From positions 1 through 64,000 of the forward strand of contig JALQPE010002107.1 of assembly GCA_030407315.1 (NCBI GenBank): a DNA stretch of 64,000 bases, written 5' to 3'. The DNA is from Asparagopsis taxiformis. Lineage: Eukaryota; Rhodophyta; Florideophyceae; Bonnemaisoniales; Bonnemaisoniaceae. Position 1 is the first letter of the stretch; each line of letters starts with the position of its first letter. Shown here piece by piece: positions 1-10,689 of this stretch. The translations under genes and the position numbers were made by a program. Under the pieces are notes generated by a model. It was not told the DNA's origin. It searched no databases and saw nothing but the letters and a program-made list of their open reading frames with translations.

Positions 1-485
1 AGCCTGGAATCGACCCTTCGTGAGATGTGGCTTTGCTTACAGTTGGTGCTTACAGAAGCCAGTGACGGCCCGGCCGGGGCGGCAGCCGGTTCCTGGGGCC
101 GTTGTGGCCAAATTAGACACTTGATTTGAATTGAAATTTGGGCTATTCTCAAAAACATGCACATGTGAACGTTTTTGAGATGGGGGTCTGCCGTACGGCA
201 CAATCGACCCGCCAAATCGATGATTTTTCACAATTTTTTCTGCCCGAATTTTAGAATTTCTGGGCTCGCCAGCAATGCAATTGAGCCGGACATCCACCAG
301 ACGTCCATTCTGGGTTGTCGTATGCTGCTCACATCTACGCATTACAGCAACCACGCAGGCGGGCCCACTGCTCATACGAAGTGCACGTAGCATGTGCAGC
401 ATGATGGATGAGCAGTGTGTCGTGAGAAAGTGGGGTGGGAGCATGTGAAACAGGGAAAAAACTTCGCCCTGGCGTATTGAGCCTG
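1..485 (+). repeat. Family A palindrome-rich repeat, copy 1
   Basis: This is a full unit of the dispersed repeat that recurs about a dozen times in the window. In order it holds a GCCTGGAATCGACCC start, a GGCCGTTGTGGCC segment, the AAAACATGCACATGTGAAC palindromic stretch, the 14-bp palindrome core near 188-203 (here CTGCCGTACGGCAC, first base changed), an AATTTTAGAATTTCTGGGC segment and a GACGTCC-type end. A 150-bp tail follows with the ATGATGGATGAG stretch and a TTGAGCCTG junction to the next unit, giving a 485-bp period. No protein is supported. Confidence 0.8.
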
Positions 486-1930
486 AGCCTGGAATCGACC
501 CTTCGTGAGATGTGGCTTTGCTTACAGTTGGTGCTTACAGAAGCCAGTGACGGCCCCGTCGGGGCAGCAGCCGGTCCTGGGGCCGTTGTGGCCAAATTAG
601 ACACCTTGATTTGAATTGAAATTTGGGCTATTCTCAAAAACATGCACATGTGAACATGTTTTTGAGATGGGGGTGTGCCGTACGGCACTTTCGACCGCCC
701 AAATCGATATAATTTGCAAATTTTTTTCTGACTGAAATTTTAGAATTTCTGGGCTCGCCAGCAATGCAATTGAGCTGGACATTCACCGGACGTCCATTTC
801 AGGTTGGTCGAGTATTGCACATGGATACAGTTTTGCAGCTATTTCTCAGCCCAACATTTTAGAATTTCAGGGCTGACCAGCAATGTAACCGAGCCGGACT
901 TCTACTGGACGTCCATTTCAAGTTAGGCTAGTGCTGCACATTTGCTCGCATCGCAGCAACTAAGCAAGTGTTGACAGCACCGAGATGCCATGCAGACAAG
1001 GAGGAATCGGCTGCAAACGGCTTCCCTGGTCGGCGGCTGGATGTCTGGATGTGAATGGCTGCAAGCATGGAAATCTTGCTACCGCACAGCGCATACACAC
1101 TGCAGCAGCACATCACTGACGCATGCGAAAGTTGGGTGCTGCAGTGCGTGTTGTTGTGTTGTTGTGTTGTGTGGTTGTGTGTTTGTGTGTTTGTGTGTTT
1201 GTGTGTTTGTGTTTTGTGTGTTTGTGGTTTGTGTGTTGTGTGTGTTTGTTGTGTCTTTGTGTCTTTGTGTGTGTAGACGAACCTTGTGGTATCCCTAGGC
1301 GTGCACTGGTACAAAAAGTTTGGACTGCCCCATCGGTCGTACTTTGGCGCATTTACATGCATCGGAGAACGACCAAGGAGGTAGAGCAGCAATCACTGTT
1401 GGCTGAGCGTCCAAACTGGAGGGCTTGGGGCAATGGTTCTATAGCAGTCATTTATAGGACGCCCCCACCGTTGATGACTGAGATCCACGGTGGGTTTAGT
1501 ATTCATGGTGTTGTCCTGCATTGGCGGACGTCGAAGACGAGTACTTCCAGTGAGCGTCCAAGGTGAACAGCTCAGCAGAGGATTATGATGTGGATGTGAA
1601 GGCATGGATGAGGCCAGCAGGAACGTTTCTGCAAGATGGGCGTGAGTGGGTAAGTGAGCGGGGAGGGGCCGCTCGGGGCGCTTGGTAGCTTCTGGGGCCG
1701 TTGTGGCCAAATTAGAATCAAGCCTATGTCCGGCAGACGTCCTGAATTGCTTTATTTTTTGGGCTATTCTCAAAAACATGCACATGTGAACATGTTTTTG
1801 AGATGGGGGTGTGCCGTACGGCACTTTCGACCGCCCAAATCGATGTATTTTTGCATTTTTTTTCTGACTGAAATTTTAGAATTTCTGGGCTCGCCAGCAA
1901 TGCAATTGCGCTGGTCATTCACCGGACGTC
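486..1930 (+). repeat. Left arm of 1.4-kb inverted repeat
   Basis: The arm begins AGCCTGGAATCGACCC and ends CTGGTCATTCACCGGACGTC. It is matched in reverse complement by 4553-5905 with only scattered single-base differences in the stretches compared. It contains family A copies at about 486-815 (palindrome core near 676) and 1676-1930 (core near 1809), with a unique segment between them. The arm is about 90 bp longer than its partner, mainly because of the GT-rich microsatellite at 1146-1275. Reading frames inside it are shadows of repeat or microsatellite sequence. Confidence 0.85.
1146..1275 (+). repeat. GTGTTTGT/GTTGT microsatellite
   Basis: A low-complexity run of GTGTTTGTGTG and GTTGTGTT units. 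The equivalent place in the partner arm (about 5205-5240, as ACACACAAAC) is about 90 bp shorter, so this tract has changed length since the arms duplicated. The cysteine/valine-rich reading frames that cross it are artefacts of the repeat. Confidence 0.85.
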
Positions 1931-4552
1931 TATATGCGCTCAAGCGATTGCTGTCTGCTTCAAATACCTGATACATTATTGCCCCACACGACATAAAGTC
2001 CCCCAACATGCGACGCCCATCAAACATAAACATTTTCATGCTCTTACTACATTCTAGTCGCACACATACATCCATCTTCAAACAAAAAATGTCATTTAAA
2101 CACCACCAGTCCCGCTTCATCGTACGCCAATACCGCCCAGTCGCCCAGCAGACAAGCTAGCCGTGCAGAAAATAAGCACTGCCATCTACGACGGAAACGA
2201 CTGGATCTCATCATCGCTCTCAGCATTTCCAACAAGCCCAACATGTTTCCCCTACGTCACCCTGCAAAACGATACCATTGTATACTTCTGCATTCTCCGT
2301 CAATTGCATTCATTCAATCTGCGCAATGAATTCTTCAATCTCGAACCGGCCGGGTTTTCTGCCCATCCTGCAATAAGGGCATTGGAGAAAGTTCTCTAGC
2401 AATGGCCACTAAAGCCTTGATGCAACTACACGGTGCTGATTGCTTCTATCGCTTCCTCAAATCTGTCGACATTTACAACATACCATCCATCCGACACATT
2501 TCCAAACTAAACTAGACTGTTCATTGACAAACTCGTGTGTAGCCCCATTTAGACCACTCACCACTGGTATCTGCTGAGTCACCGCGCACTGCCCTGGTGC
2601 TCCCTCCTGAATTCGCTTGGGCTGTCTCAATACATTCCGTACTATGCCTATGAAGCAGTCCCGTTATGGATCAGCGTTCTGCGTGTTCAGCACATCATCC
2701 CCACGTTACCAGAGCTGCAATTTCTCAGCGGTACGGGTATCATCAATCCTTAGCACAGATGTGATACAGCAGCCGATGCAGGTCAATTTCTAGACTCGTA
2801 ATTTTGCACTCAAGAAGGGAGATCGGTATGGAAATTGTCCAGGCATAACAAACCGCCTGTCCTGCTCTCCTGCAGAGCAAGCTCCATCGATCCAGTCGAT
2901 CAGGAACCTGACGACATGTAGTCGGCGTTCGTTCCGGACGCGGAAAGGGCAAATTTTGTGTGGCGTTTGCAGATTCAGTCGCAACGGGAAGCGATGAAAC
3001 TTTCCGCATGGCGTTTGACTGCGGTTTATCTGAGACAGACATCGAGCGATCGGTGTTTCTGTCCAGATGAAGCTGGAGATCAATGCCGTATTTGAGCTGA
3101 TAATTGGAGCAAAGATTTGAAACAAATTTTCTGTGCAAATTTACGACACGACACGGCGGAGGGTGGATAACTCAACGTTAGATGTTATTGGTTGAGCCAA
3201 CATTACAAGACCGTACCGACGACACGCGCAATCATTGATTTTTCGCTCATTGCTTAGAGAGCAAAACTGTCCAATGGTCGTATCAAGTTAGACCAGCACA
3301 TATTTCCGCAACATCTTGGTGGAACGAAGTCGGTGCTCACGAAAGCCTGAGAGCTGCCTTGAGTCGAGGATTTTGTACGCCGCCTTATCTGTGGTAGTTT
3401 CATACTGCGTTGTTTCACCGTTGGACTTGTGCCACGCACACTTGGATCTCTCTCCATACGTACGTGTAGATAAGATGTGAATTGAGCTACAATAGCATAC
3501 CAAACTGGAAACCAGTATCTACATGCTTTGTGAGAATATAATGCCTCTTCCTCGAGAAAAGGCCTCCTTCGGAATACTAGATTTCATTCAACCATATCCA
3601 TCCATCTCCCATCGCTTCAGCATGAAATCATCACCATTCCATCCATCACAACGTTCGTCTCTATCCAAACACTACTCTCCACACATCTCCCCGATCTTTC
3701 AGTCCGACCGTACCCGGCGGCGGCCGAGAGAAACGTACTGGCCATTGTTAAAAGTATCTACGACGGCAATGAGCGCATATATTAAATCATTCTCTATGTG
3801 CACACAGACCCTGATTGCCTCTCGTTTGTGGCAGAAATGAAACAAACACAAAGACTGCAACTCGTCCATGCGAGAAGCAAAAGCTACAGATTTTTAGCAA
3901 GTATCGATAGCTACAAAGAACCACTGCAACGTTTATTCTAGACTTGTATACATTTTCATTAGCACTTACATTACCATACACGAATAGTATTGCATTAAAG
4001 ATTTTTATGAGAATGACAGGGGTCAGCGGCCGGGTTCCCTCCAGCTCAGCTTGGCTCAGCTCCGGATGCAGATGTGGTGAAGGGAAGAGAGAAAAGTCAG
4101 ATATTCTACCATGATCTGATTTGATTTGCAATCTGAGAACTTCTTGACTCCCAAAAGGTGTAAACAGTATCCCTGCATATTGGCATCGACCAAAAGAACT
4201 GCAGCACTAACTCAATTTTCATTGCAGAGATCAGCACAACGTATTCGTCTTGAGTGTCACAAGTTGCAATTAGATGGCGCTGACTCGAAGCTAGGAGAGT
4301 TGGTAGTTGTGCCGAGTCGGCGTCTTCGGTTTGATCGCTCGTGTAAATATCCAAGCAAAATGGCAGGCAAGGAGATACAAAGCCACGCAACAATCAAGCT
4401 TACCACATTCCCCAGCCAGAATCACCATAGAAATCCTTGCAGTCTGCATCACACAGATCATCTTACGCAGTGCGTGCTGCCCAGGTCGTTATTCGGCCCT
4501 ATCCAGAAACACTTTCAGGCCTAGTGCAACCAGTAGATCTGAAATGGAAATG
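1931..4552. other. Spacer between inverted-repeat arms; no gene recognised
   Basis: This 2.6-kb stretch forms the loop of the inverted repeat. Open frames exist (for example 2743-3138 on the minus strand and 4126-4524 on the plus strand), but they show no recognisable motif, have biased composition and overlap one another in other frames. I see no transposase, terminal repeat or RNA gene in it. Confidence 0.5.
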
Positions 4553-5905
4553 GACGTCCGGTGAATGACCAGCGCAATTGCATTGCTGGCGAGCCCAGAA
4601 ATTCTAAAATTTCAGTCAGAAAAAAAATGCAAAAATACATCGATTTGGGCGGTCGAAAGTGCCGTACGGCACACCCCCATCTCAAAAACATGTTCACATG
4701 TGCATGTTTTTGAGAATAGCCCAAAAAATAAAGCAATTCAGGACGTCCGCCGGACATAGGCTTGATTCTAATTTGGCCACAACGGCCCCAGAAGCTACCA
4801 AGCGCCCCGAGCGGCCCCTCCCCGCTCACTTACCCACTCACGCCCATCTTGCAGAAACGTTCCTGCTGGCCTCATCCATGCCTTCACATCCACATCATAA
4901 TCCTCTGCTGAGCTGTTCACCTTGGACGCTCACTGGAAGTACTCGTCTTCGACGTCCGCCAATGCAGGACAACACCATGAATACTAAACCCACCGTGGAT
5001 CTCAGTCATCAACGGTGGGCGTCCTATAAATGACTGCTATAGAACCATTGCCCCAAGCCCTCCAGTTTGGACGCTCAGCCAACAGCGATTGCTGCTCTAC
5101 CTCCTTGGTCGTTCTCCGATGCATGTAAATGCGCCAAAGTACGACCGATGGGGCAGTCCAAACTTTTTGAACCAGTGCACGCCTAGGGATACCACAAGGT
5201 TCGTCATACACACACAAACACACAAACACACAAACAACCACGCACTGCAGCACCCAACTTTCGCATGCGTCAGTGATGTGCTGCTGCAGTGTGTATGCGC
5301 TGTGCGGTAGCAAGATTTCCATGCTTGCAGCCATTCACATCCAGACATCCAGCCGCCGACCAGGGAAGCCGTTTGCAGCCGATTCTCCCTTGTCTGCATG
5401 GCATCTCGGTGCTGTCAACACTTGCTTAGTTGCTGCGATGCGAGCAAATGTGCAGCACTAGCCTAACTTGAAATGGACGTCCAGTGGAAGTCCGGCTCGG
5501 TTACATTGCTGGTCAGCCCTGAAATTCTAAAATGTTGGGCTGAGAAATAGCTGCAAAACTGTATCCATGTGCAATACTCGACCAACCTGAAATGGACGTC
5601 CGGTGAATGTCCAGCTCAATTGCATTGCTGGCGAGCCCAGAAATTCTAAAATTTCAGTCAGAAAAAAATTGCAAAATTATATCGATTTGGGCGGTCGAAA
5701 GTGCCGTACGGCACACCCCCATCTCAAAAACATGTTCACATGTGCATGTTTTTGAGAATAGCCCAAATTTCAATTCAAATCAAGGTGTCTAATTTGGCCA
5801 CAACGGCCCCAGGAACCGGCTGCTGCCCCGGCCGGGGCCGTCACTGGCTTCTGTAAGCACCAACTGTAAGCAAAGCCACATCTCACGAAGGGTCGATTCC
5901 AGGCT
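4553..5905 (-). repeat. Right arm of 1.4-kb inverted repeat
   Basis: Reverse complement of 486-1930. It starts GACGTCCGGTGAATGACCAG and ends TCGATTCCAGGCT. It carries minus-oriented family A copies at about 4553-4810 and 5595-5905, with palindrome cores near 4661 and 5700. The near-identity of the arms suggests a recent inverted duplication or ongoing gene conversion. Confidence 0.85.
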
Positions 5906-6721
5906 TCAAGCCAAGTTATGCTAGGGAGACATCTTTTTCCCTGTTTCATCATGGTCCCACCTTACATCCTCACGACAAACAACACTCACACATCACGTTA
6001 CTCATATTCCGTGCACTTTGTATGAGTAGTGAGCCCGCCTGCTTAGTTGCTGCAATGCATGGATGTGGGCAGCACACGACCAACCTGAAATGGACGTCCT
6101 GTGGATGTCCAGCTCGATTGCACTGCTGGCCAGCCCAGAAATTCTAAAATTTCGGGCAGAAAAAAATTGTGAAAAATCATCGATTTGGGCGGGTCGATTG
6201 TGCCGTACGGCAGACCCCCATCTCAAAAACATGTTCACATGTGCATGTTTTTGAGAATAGCCCAAATTTCAATTCAAATCAAGGTGTCTAATTTGGCCAC
6301 AACGGCCCCAGGAACCGGCTGCTGCCCCGACCGGGGTCATCACTGGCTTCTGTAAGCACCAACTGTAAGCCAAAATCGCGTCTTACGAAGGGTCGATTTC
6401 AGGCTCAACACGTCAGGGACAGGTCTTGGTCCTTGTTTCATCATGGTCCCGCCCTACTCTCTCACGATCAACCTGAAATGGACGTCCGGTGGATGTCCAG
6501 CTCGATTGCATTGCTGGCCAGCCCAGAAATTCTAAAATTTCCGAAAAATCAATTTGGTGGCTCAGCATCTCCTGTGCAGAAAACTCTCGCACTCATTTCT
6601 GATATACGTTTTGACGTGTTTTTTACTTTTAAGCATCAGGAAAGGCGTTACGGAAAATTGGGACTACGCCACTTGTGAGCCGCGTCGTCTGAGATAGCGA
6701 GTAGAGTTTGTTGTATAGTAT
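5585..6721 (-). repeat. Family A array; inverted partner of 52240-53378
   Basis: This 1.14-kb block holds minus-oriented family A copies at about 5595-5905 and 6080-6400 (palindrome core near 6200) and a partial copy at 6476-6545, then a unique segment ending GTTTGTTGTATAGTA. The same order of pieces, including the spacer with GCAGCAACTAAGCAGG and the CATGATGG stretch, is present in reverse complement at 52240-53378, about 45 kb away. The arms have clearly diverged in places, so this is an older inversion-type duplication than the 1.4-kb repeat. Confidence 0.8.
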
Positions 6722-7254
6722 TTATATTGTACTCCAAATGTGCGTTCGAGACCTCGTTTGTAATGTTCTCGTGGTTTTGTGGGTATCAGTTTTGTGCTCA
6801 CTTCTGGCAGCCCAATGGTGGAATGTGCCTGAGCGATCAATCATCACCGCTAGGTCACACATTTTGCTGGCAACGTGCGCTTGGAAGGATGAATGACCGC
6901 CGTGGGAGATGGATTTTCAATTAATTCATTTGAAATAATAAAATTATATTAATTGCGAACTTCATGGAATAAGTTTGTGCTTTACAGTGGATATTACAGG
7001 GATCATTTAAGGGAAGCAAATGGATTGTGATATATATGATTATACCATTCCGATGTTCTCGATCCGGATCTCATCATTCGGGAGTTCAGAGACCATGGCT
7101 TGGGCCATTATTAATCTCAATACCGGCGATGATATGGAGTATGCACAGCAGGACTTAAGCTGACGTTGAAAGCTGTCCAGTCGACGCCGCAGGTTAACCT
7201 GTGGAATTCCACTTCTCCGCCGTCACTGGCTGAGGTTCTTTGGTCGTGTTTCCT
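6722..7254. other. No gene recognised
   Basis: AT-rich sequence with weak residual similarity at its start to the reverse complement of about 52200-52240. The two overlapping 62-65-residue frames near 6708-6924 show no motif. Nothing else is supported. Confidence 0.4.
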
Positions 7255-8660
7255 TTGTTTGGTGTAGAGGATAGAACGACGGTGAGTATGCCAGTTTGGA
7301 GAGTATGCAGCGAGGGAAGCGTGTGTTTTGAGTCGTACTGTTGTCGTTGATGCGATATTGATTCATTAGAAGCTTCGTGAGTCATGGTTTGCATGTTGTG
7401 AACCATGGGAGGCAGGTAAGTAAGTGAGTCTCGCGGGTGTGCAATAAGGGATGCATGGGTTTTTAGTCTGACTGTTCTGGTTCATTTTGATGTTGTATAG
7501 GTGGTGCAGGAATAGTGATGAAGTAAGGTAAGTTTCATTGAGCTGAAAGACGGGTTTCGCGATGAAATGGAATGCTGACTACATTTTTTCGTTGCACGAT
7601 TTGTGAATTATTGGTTGTATTGTTTGTATGATGCAACGAGATGAAGAGGTTAAGTGCGTCCTGAGGGTATGAAGCGAGGGAAGTGTTTGTTTTAAATGTG
7701 ACTGTCGTCTTTTATGCAATATTTATTTATTGGGAGCTTAGTGAGTCATGGTGCATATTTGCTGAAGGGTGGAAAGGAGGTAGGTGAGCATTTGAGGGGT
7801 GCAGTGAGTGGAATGTGGGTTTTGAGTCTGACTGCTGTGGTTGATGTTGATTTTGTGTAGGTGATTCTGGAATGGTGATGACGGAAGGTAAGTTACATTG
7901 AGCGCCTAGTTAAGTTGCGCGAAGATATGGAATGCTGACTACATTTTTTTGTACAATTTTTGACTTATGGTTTCTATTGTGTGCAGGATACAACGAGGGT
8001 AAGTGAGTTCTGAGGGTATGCAGCGAGGGAAGCATGGGTTTTCAGTCCGACTGTTGTTGTTGATTTCGATTTTTTGTAGGTGATGCAGGAATGGTGATGA
8101 CGGAAGGTAAGTTGCATTTAGCGCGCAGTCCGGTGGTGCGAAGATGCGGAATGTTGACTTCATTTGTTGGTTGTGAGATTTTCGACTTTTGGTATGTATT
8201 GTGTGTAGAATGAAACGAGAGTAAGTGAGTTCTGAGGGTATGCATCGAGAGAAGTGTTTGTTTCGAATCTGACTATTGCAGTTAATGCGATATTTATTCA
8301 TTGGAAGCTTATCCAGTCATGGTGCGTATTGTGTCGAGCGAAGGAAAGTGCGGAAGTTTTGAGAGTATGCTGAGAGGGACATGTGGGTTTTGAGCCGACT
8401 GTTGTGGTTGATTTCGATTTTATGCAGGTGATGCTGGAATGGTGATGACAGAAGGTAAGTTTCATTGAGCGCCAAGACTTGTTTTGCGAAGATATGGACT
8501 GCTGACTTTGATTATTCATTGCAAGGTTTTTGGATCATGGTTTGTATTGTGTGTAGGATGGATGAGAGGTAAGTAAGGGATTTTCTAAGATATCTGGCGT
8601 GGTAAGCGTTGCTTTTGAATCTGACTGTTGGGGTTGATGTTGTGTATGTGATGCAGGAGT
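7255..8660 (+). repeat. Tandem array of exon-like modules with splice-site-like flanks
   Basis: A 27-nt block close to GTGATGCAGGAATGGTGATG recurs at 7501-7527, 7861-7887, 8080-8106 and 8428-8454, with a decayed copy near 8649. Each good copy is preceded by a T-rich tract ending TAG or CAG and followed by GTAAGT. A 12-nt block (for example GATACAACGAGG near 7988) recurs between them, again after TGTGTGCAG or TGTGTGTAG and before GTAAGTGAG. Spacing alternates near 360 and 220 bp, giving a super-period of about 570 bp. Both blocks are multiples of three nucleotides, and one phase reads DAGMVMTEG then YNEG, but other copies carry stops in that phase. It may be a decayed multi-exon gene or a repeat that mimics one. 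Confidence 0.55.
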
Positions 8661-9020
8661 GGTGAAGCAGGAATGGCAGGACTCAGGGAGAGTGAAGAAG
8701 GGATCTAGGAAGATGGGGAATGAAGCTGTGAGGTGTTTCTGGTATGTGTATATTTTCAGGCATACGATAGAAGTAAGAGTGGGTTTCAAGTCGTGTAAGA
8801 TTTTGCTGACCATGTTCGTGTTTCATGTCTTGATGATTTAATGGGCTGGGGTGGTGTCGAGGAAAGCGGGGATGGTATTGGGAAGGAGCAGATTTTTTGT
8901 AATCTAGGTCGTGAGGGTTCTTGAAGTATGTGCGGATGGTGGTGCATGGCGTTCGGATGGTAGGGAGAACGCGATAGTGAGGGAGATGGGTGATCGACGG
9001 TATGCTGACAGGTATTTTGT

Positions 9021-9150
9021 ATTCTGGCTGGATACGTATTCCATATTCTAGCTGGATACATATTCCGTATCCTGGCTTGATACGTATTTCCTATTCTAAC
9101 CGGGTATTTATTTCCTATTCTGACCAGATATGTATTTCCTATTCTAGAGA
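9021..9150 (+). repeat. 24-bp minisatellite
   Basis: ATTCTGGCTGG-type units start at 9021, 9045, 9069, 9093, 9117 and 9141, an exact 24-bp period. Because 24 is divisible by three, the plus-strand frame 8990-9178 reads an eight-residue repeat (YSGWIRIP, YSSWIHIP, YPGLIRIS, YSNRVFIS). The flanks of that frame show no other protein feature, so coding is unproven. Confidence 0.8.
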
Positions 9151-9270
9151 GACGTATTGTATACGAGCAGTTTCGTAAATGAGAGAATAAAATACGGTCC
9201 GATATGGGCCCTTAATTTACCATCCGCTGTAATTTCTTCCCTCCGGGTTTTTGCTGATATATTGTATACT

Positions 9271-9640
9271 GGATGTCGGGTCCTAGTATCCGGCCAAACG
9301 TACTAGAAAAACTGGATGTCGGGTCCTAGTACTCCGCCAAACGTACTAGAGAAAGTGGATGTCGGGTCCTAGTATTCCGCCGAACGTACTAGAGAAAGTG
9401 GATGTCGGGTCCTAGGATCCCGCTGAATGTACTAGAGAAATTGGATGTCGGGTCCTAGTATTCCGCCGAACGTACTAGAGAAAGTGGATGTCGGGTCCTA
9501 GTATTCCGCCGAACGTACTAGAGAAAGTGGACGTCCGCATCCAAAAAATTTTTATTTTTTTTCGGACGCGGACGTTCATTTGTTCTAGTAAATCTCGGGG
9601 CCGACTAGGACCCGTACTAGAGAGACTGGACGTCCGCGTC
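9271..9640 (+). repeat. 43-bp minisatellite with GGACGTCC/CTAGTA motifs
   Basis: GGATGTCGGGTCCTAG units begin at 9271, 9314, 9357, 9400, 9443 and 9486, exactly 43 bp apart; the next unit at 9529 becomes GGACGTCC and the array decays. Units contain CGTACTAG and GTCCTAGTA half-palindromes. A related GGACGTCC/CTAGTA stretch lies in mirror position at 50780-51070. Confidence 0.85.
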
Positions 9641-9723
9641 CACTTCCGAAAACACAGACGTTGGTGCTCCCCAATGAACCTGAGTGTTGTTCGTGTTAAG
9701 CCTCTTCTTGATTTCCCCTGTGC

Positions 9724-10020
9724 CTATACGCTCTGCAACCGGCTTGTGACATACAAAGCATAGGTTCTCACGAATATCCTTCCTCTTCGGGCATTCATGG
9801 AATGGCTTTTCTCGAAGTTGCCGATTTCCATGGGAGCGTACCCGGAATAACTGAAGGAAACAACTTTTCCTGTATAGAACCCAGCTCCGTAATAAGCACC
9901 ATCAACGCTAAGAGCAATGTTTGCAGCGGCATCAAGGTCCGATGGATTGTTCTTGCGAACATCTAGAAGAATATGAAGACTTGAGACCTTCACAGAAACG
10001 TGCCAACTTCTCACCCTCAC
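9724..10020 (-). CDS. Hypothetical 98-residue reading frame
   Basis: The frame has balanced composition (a DLDAAANIALSVDGAYYG stretch followed by a GKVVSFSYSGYAPMEIG stretch), unlike the repeat-derived frames around it. It resembles no family I recognise. It lies between the 43-bp minisatellite and the palindrome array at 10018 and could be a fragment of a larger broken gene. The start is uncertain. Confidence 0.25.
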   Translation of the reverse strand: MRVRSWHVSVKVSSLHILLDVRKNNPSDLDAAANIALSVDGAYYGAGFYTGKVVSFSYSGYAPMEIGNFEKSHSMNARRGRIFVRTYALYVTSRLQSV

Positions 10021-10680
10021 TCCACTACGGTGTTGAAAAGGGGGCCTCAGACAGTACTGCGAGACAGTGATTTTTACTGTCTGAGACAGTAAAAATCACT
10101 ATGCGGCAAATGAAAATAATGCCACACTTGGAGACAGTGATTTGCACTGTCTGGCAGACAGTACGGAACACTGTCTGCAGACAGTAAAAAACACTGTCTC
10201 ACAGTACTGTCTGAGGCAGTGAATGGAGACAGTAAAAATTAATGATTTATTCAATAGTTGGATATCATGTAATTTACTGTACTGGGCAGTGTTGGCGGAT
10301 AGTGTTTTGTATTGGCCAAGGCAACATGGCCGGATAGTGAAATACGCTGCCTGGGACAATAGATGGAACCAACACGGTGCACTGTCCTGGGCAGTACCTG
10401 GAGACAGTGATTTTCACTGTCCTGGGCAGTACCTGTAGACAGTACTTTGTGCTGCCCTGGGCAGCACCTGTAGACAGTATTTCGTGCTGCCCTGGGCAGC
10501 ACTTGTAGACAGTATTTTGTGCTGCCCTGGGCAGCACCTGTAGACAGTACTTTGTGCTGCCCTGGGCAGCACCTGTAGACAGTACTTTGTGCTGCCCTGG
10601 GCAGCACCTGGAGACAGTATTTCGTGCTGCCCTGGGCAGCACCTGGAGACAGTAAAAGTAGTGTCCTGATATAGTAAAAT
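10018..10680 (+). repeat. ACTGTC / CTGCCC palindrome array (family D), left copy
   Basis: The outer part holds inverted CAGTAAAAATCACTG-type and GACAGT/ACTGTC motifs. From 10449 the unit GTGCTGCCCTGGGCAGCAC (a palindrome around one central base) followed by CTGTAGACAGTA repeats with an exact 35-bp period (10449, 10484, 10519, 10554, 10589, 10624). The outer edge carries CACTCCACTACGGTGTTG at 10018-10035, and CACTACGGTGTTG recurs at 18948. The reverse complement of the inner part lies at 50396-50720. Such arrays resemble the subterminal repeats of CACTA-type DNA transposons. Confidence 0.75.
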
Positions 10681-10689
10681 TCGGTGTCT

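Noticed and set aside
486..520. Pol III B-box-like GGGTCGATTCC at the family A edge (minus orientation)
   Set aside because: No A box lies at the proper distance and the element body is on the wrong side for a SINE.
1055..1298. Cysteine/valine-rich frames over the GT-rich microsatellite
   Set aside because: They are direct translations of simple repeats, and the partner arm has a different repeat length.
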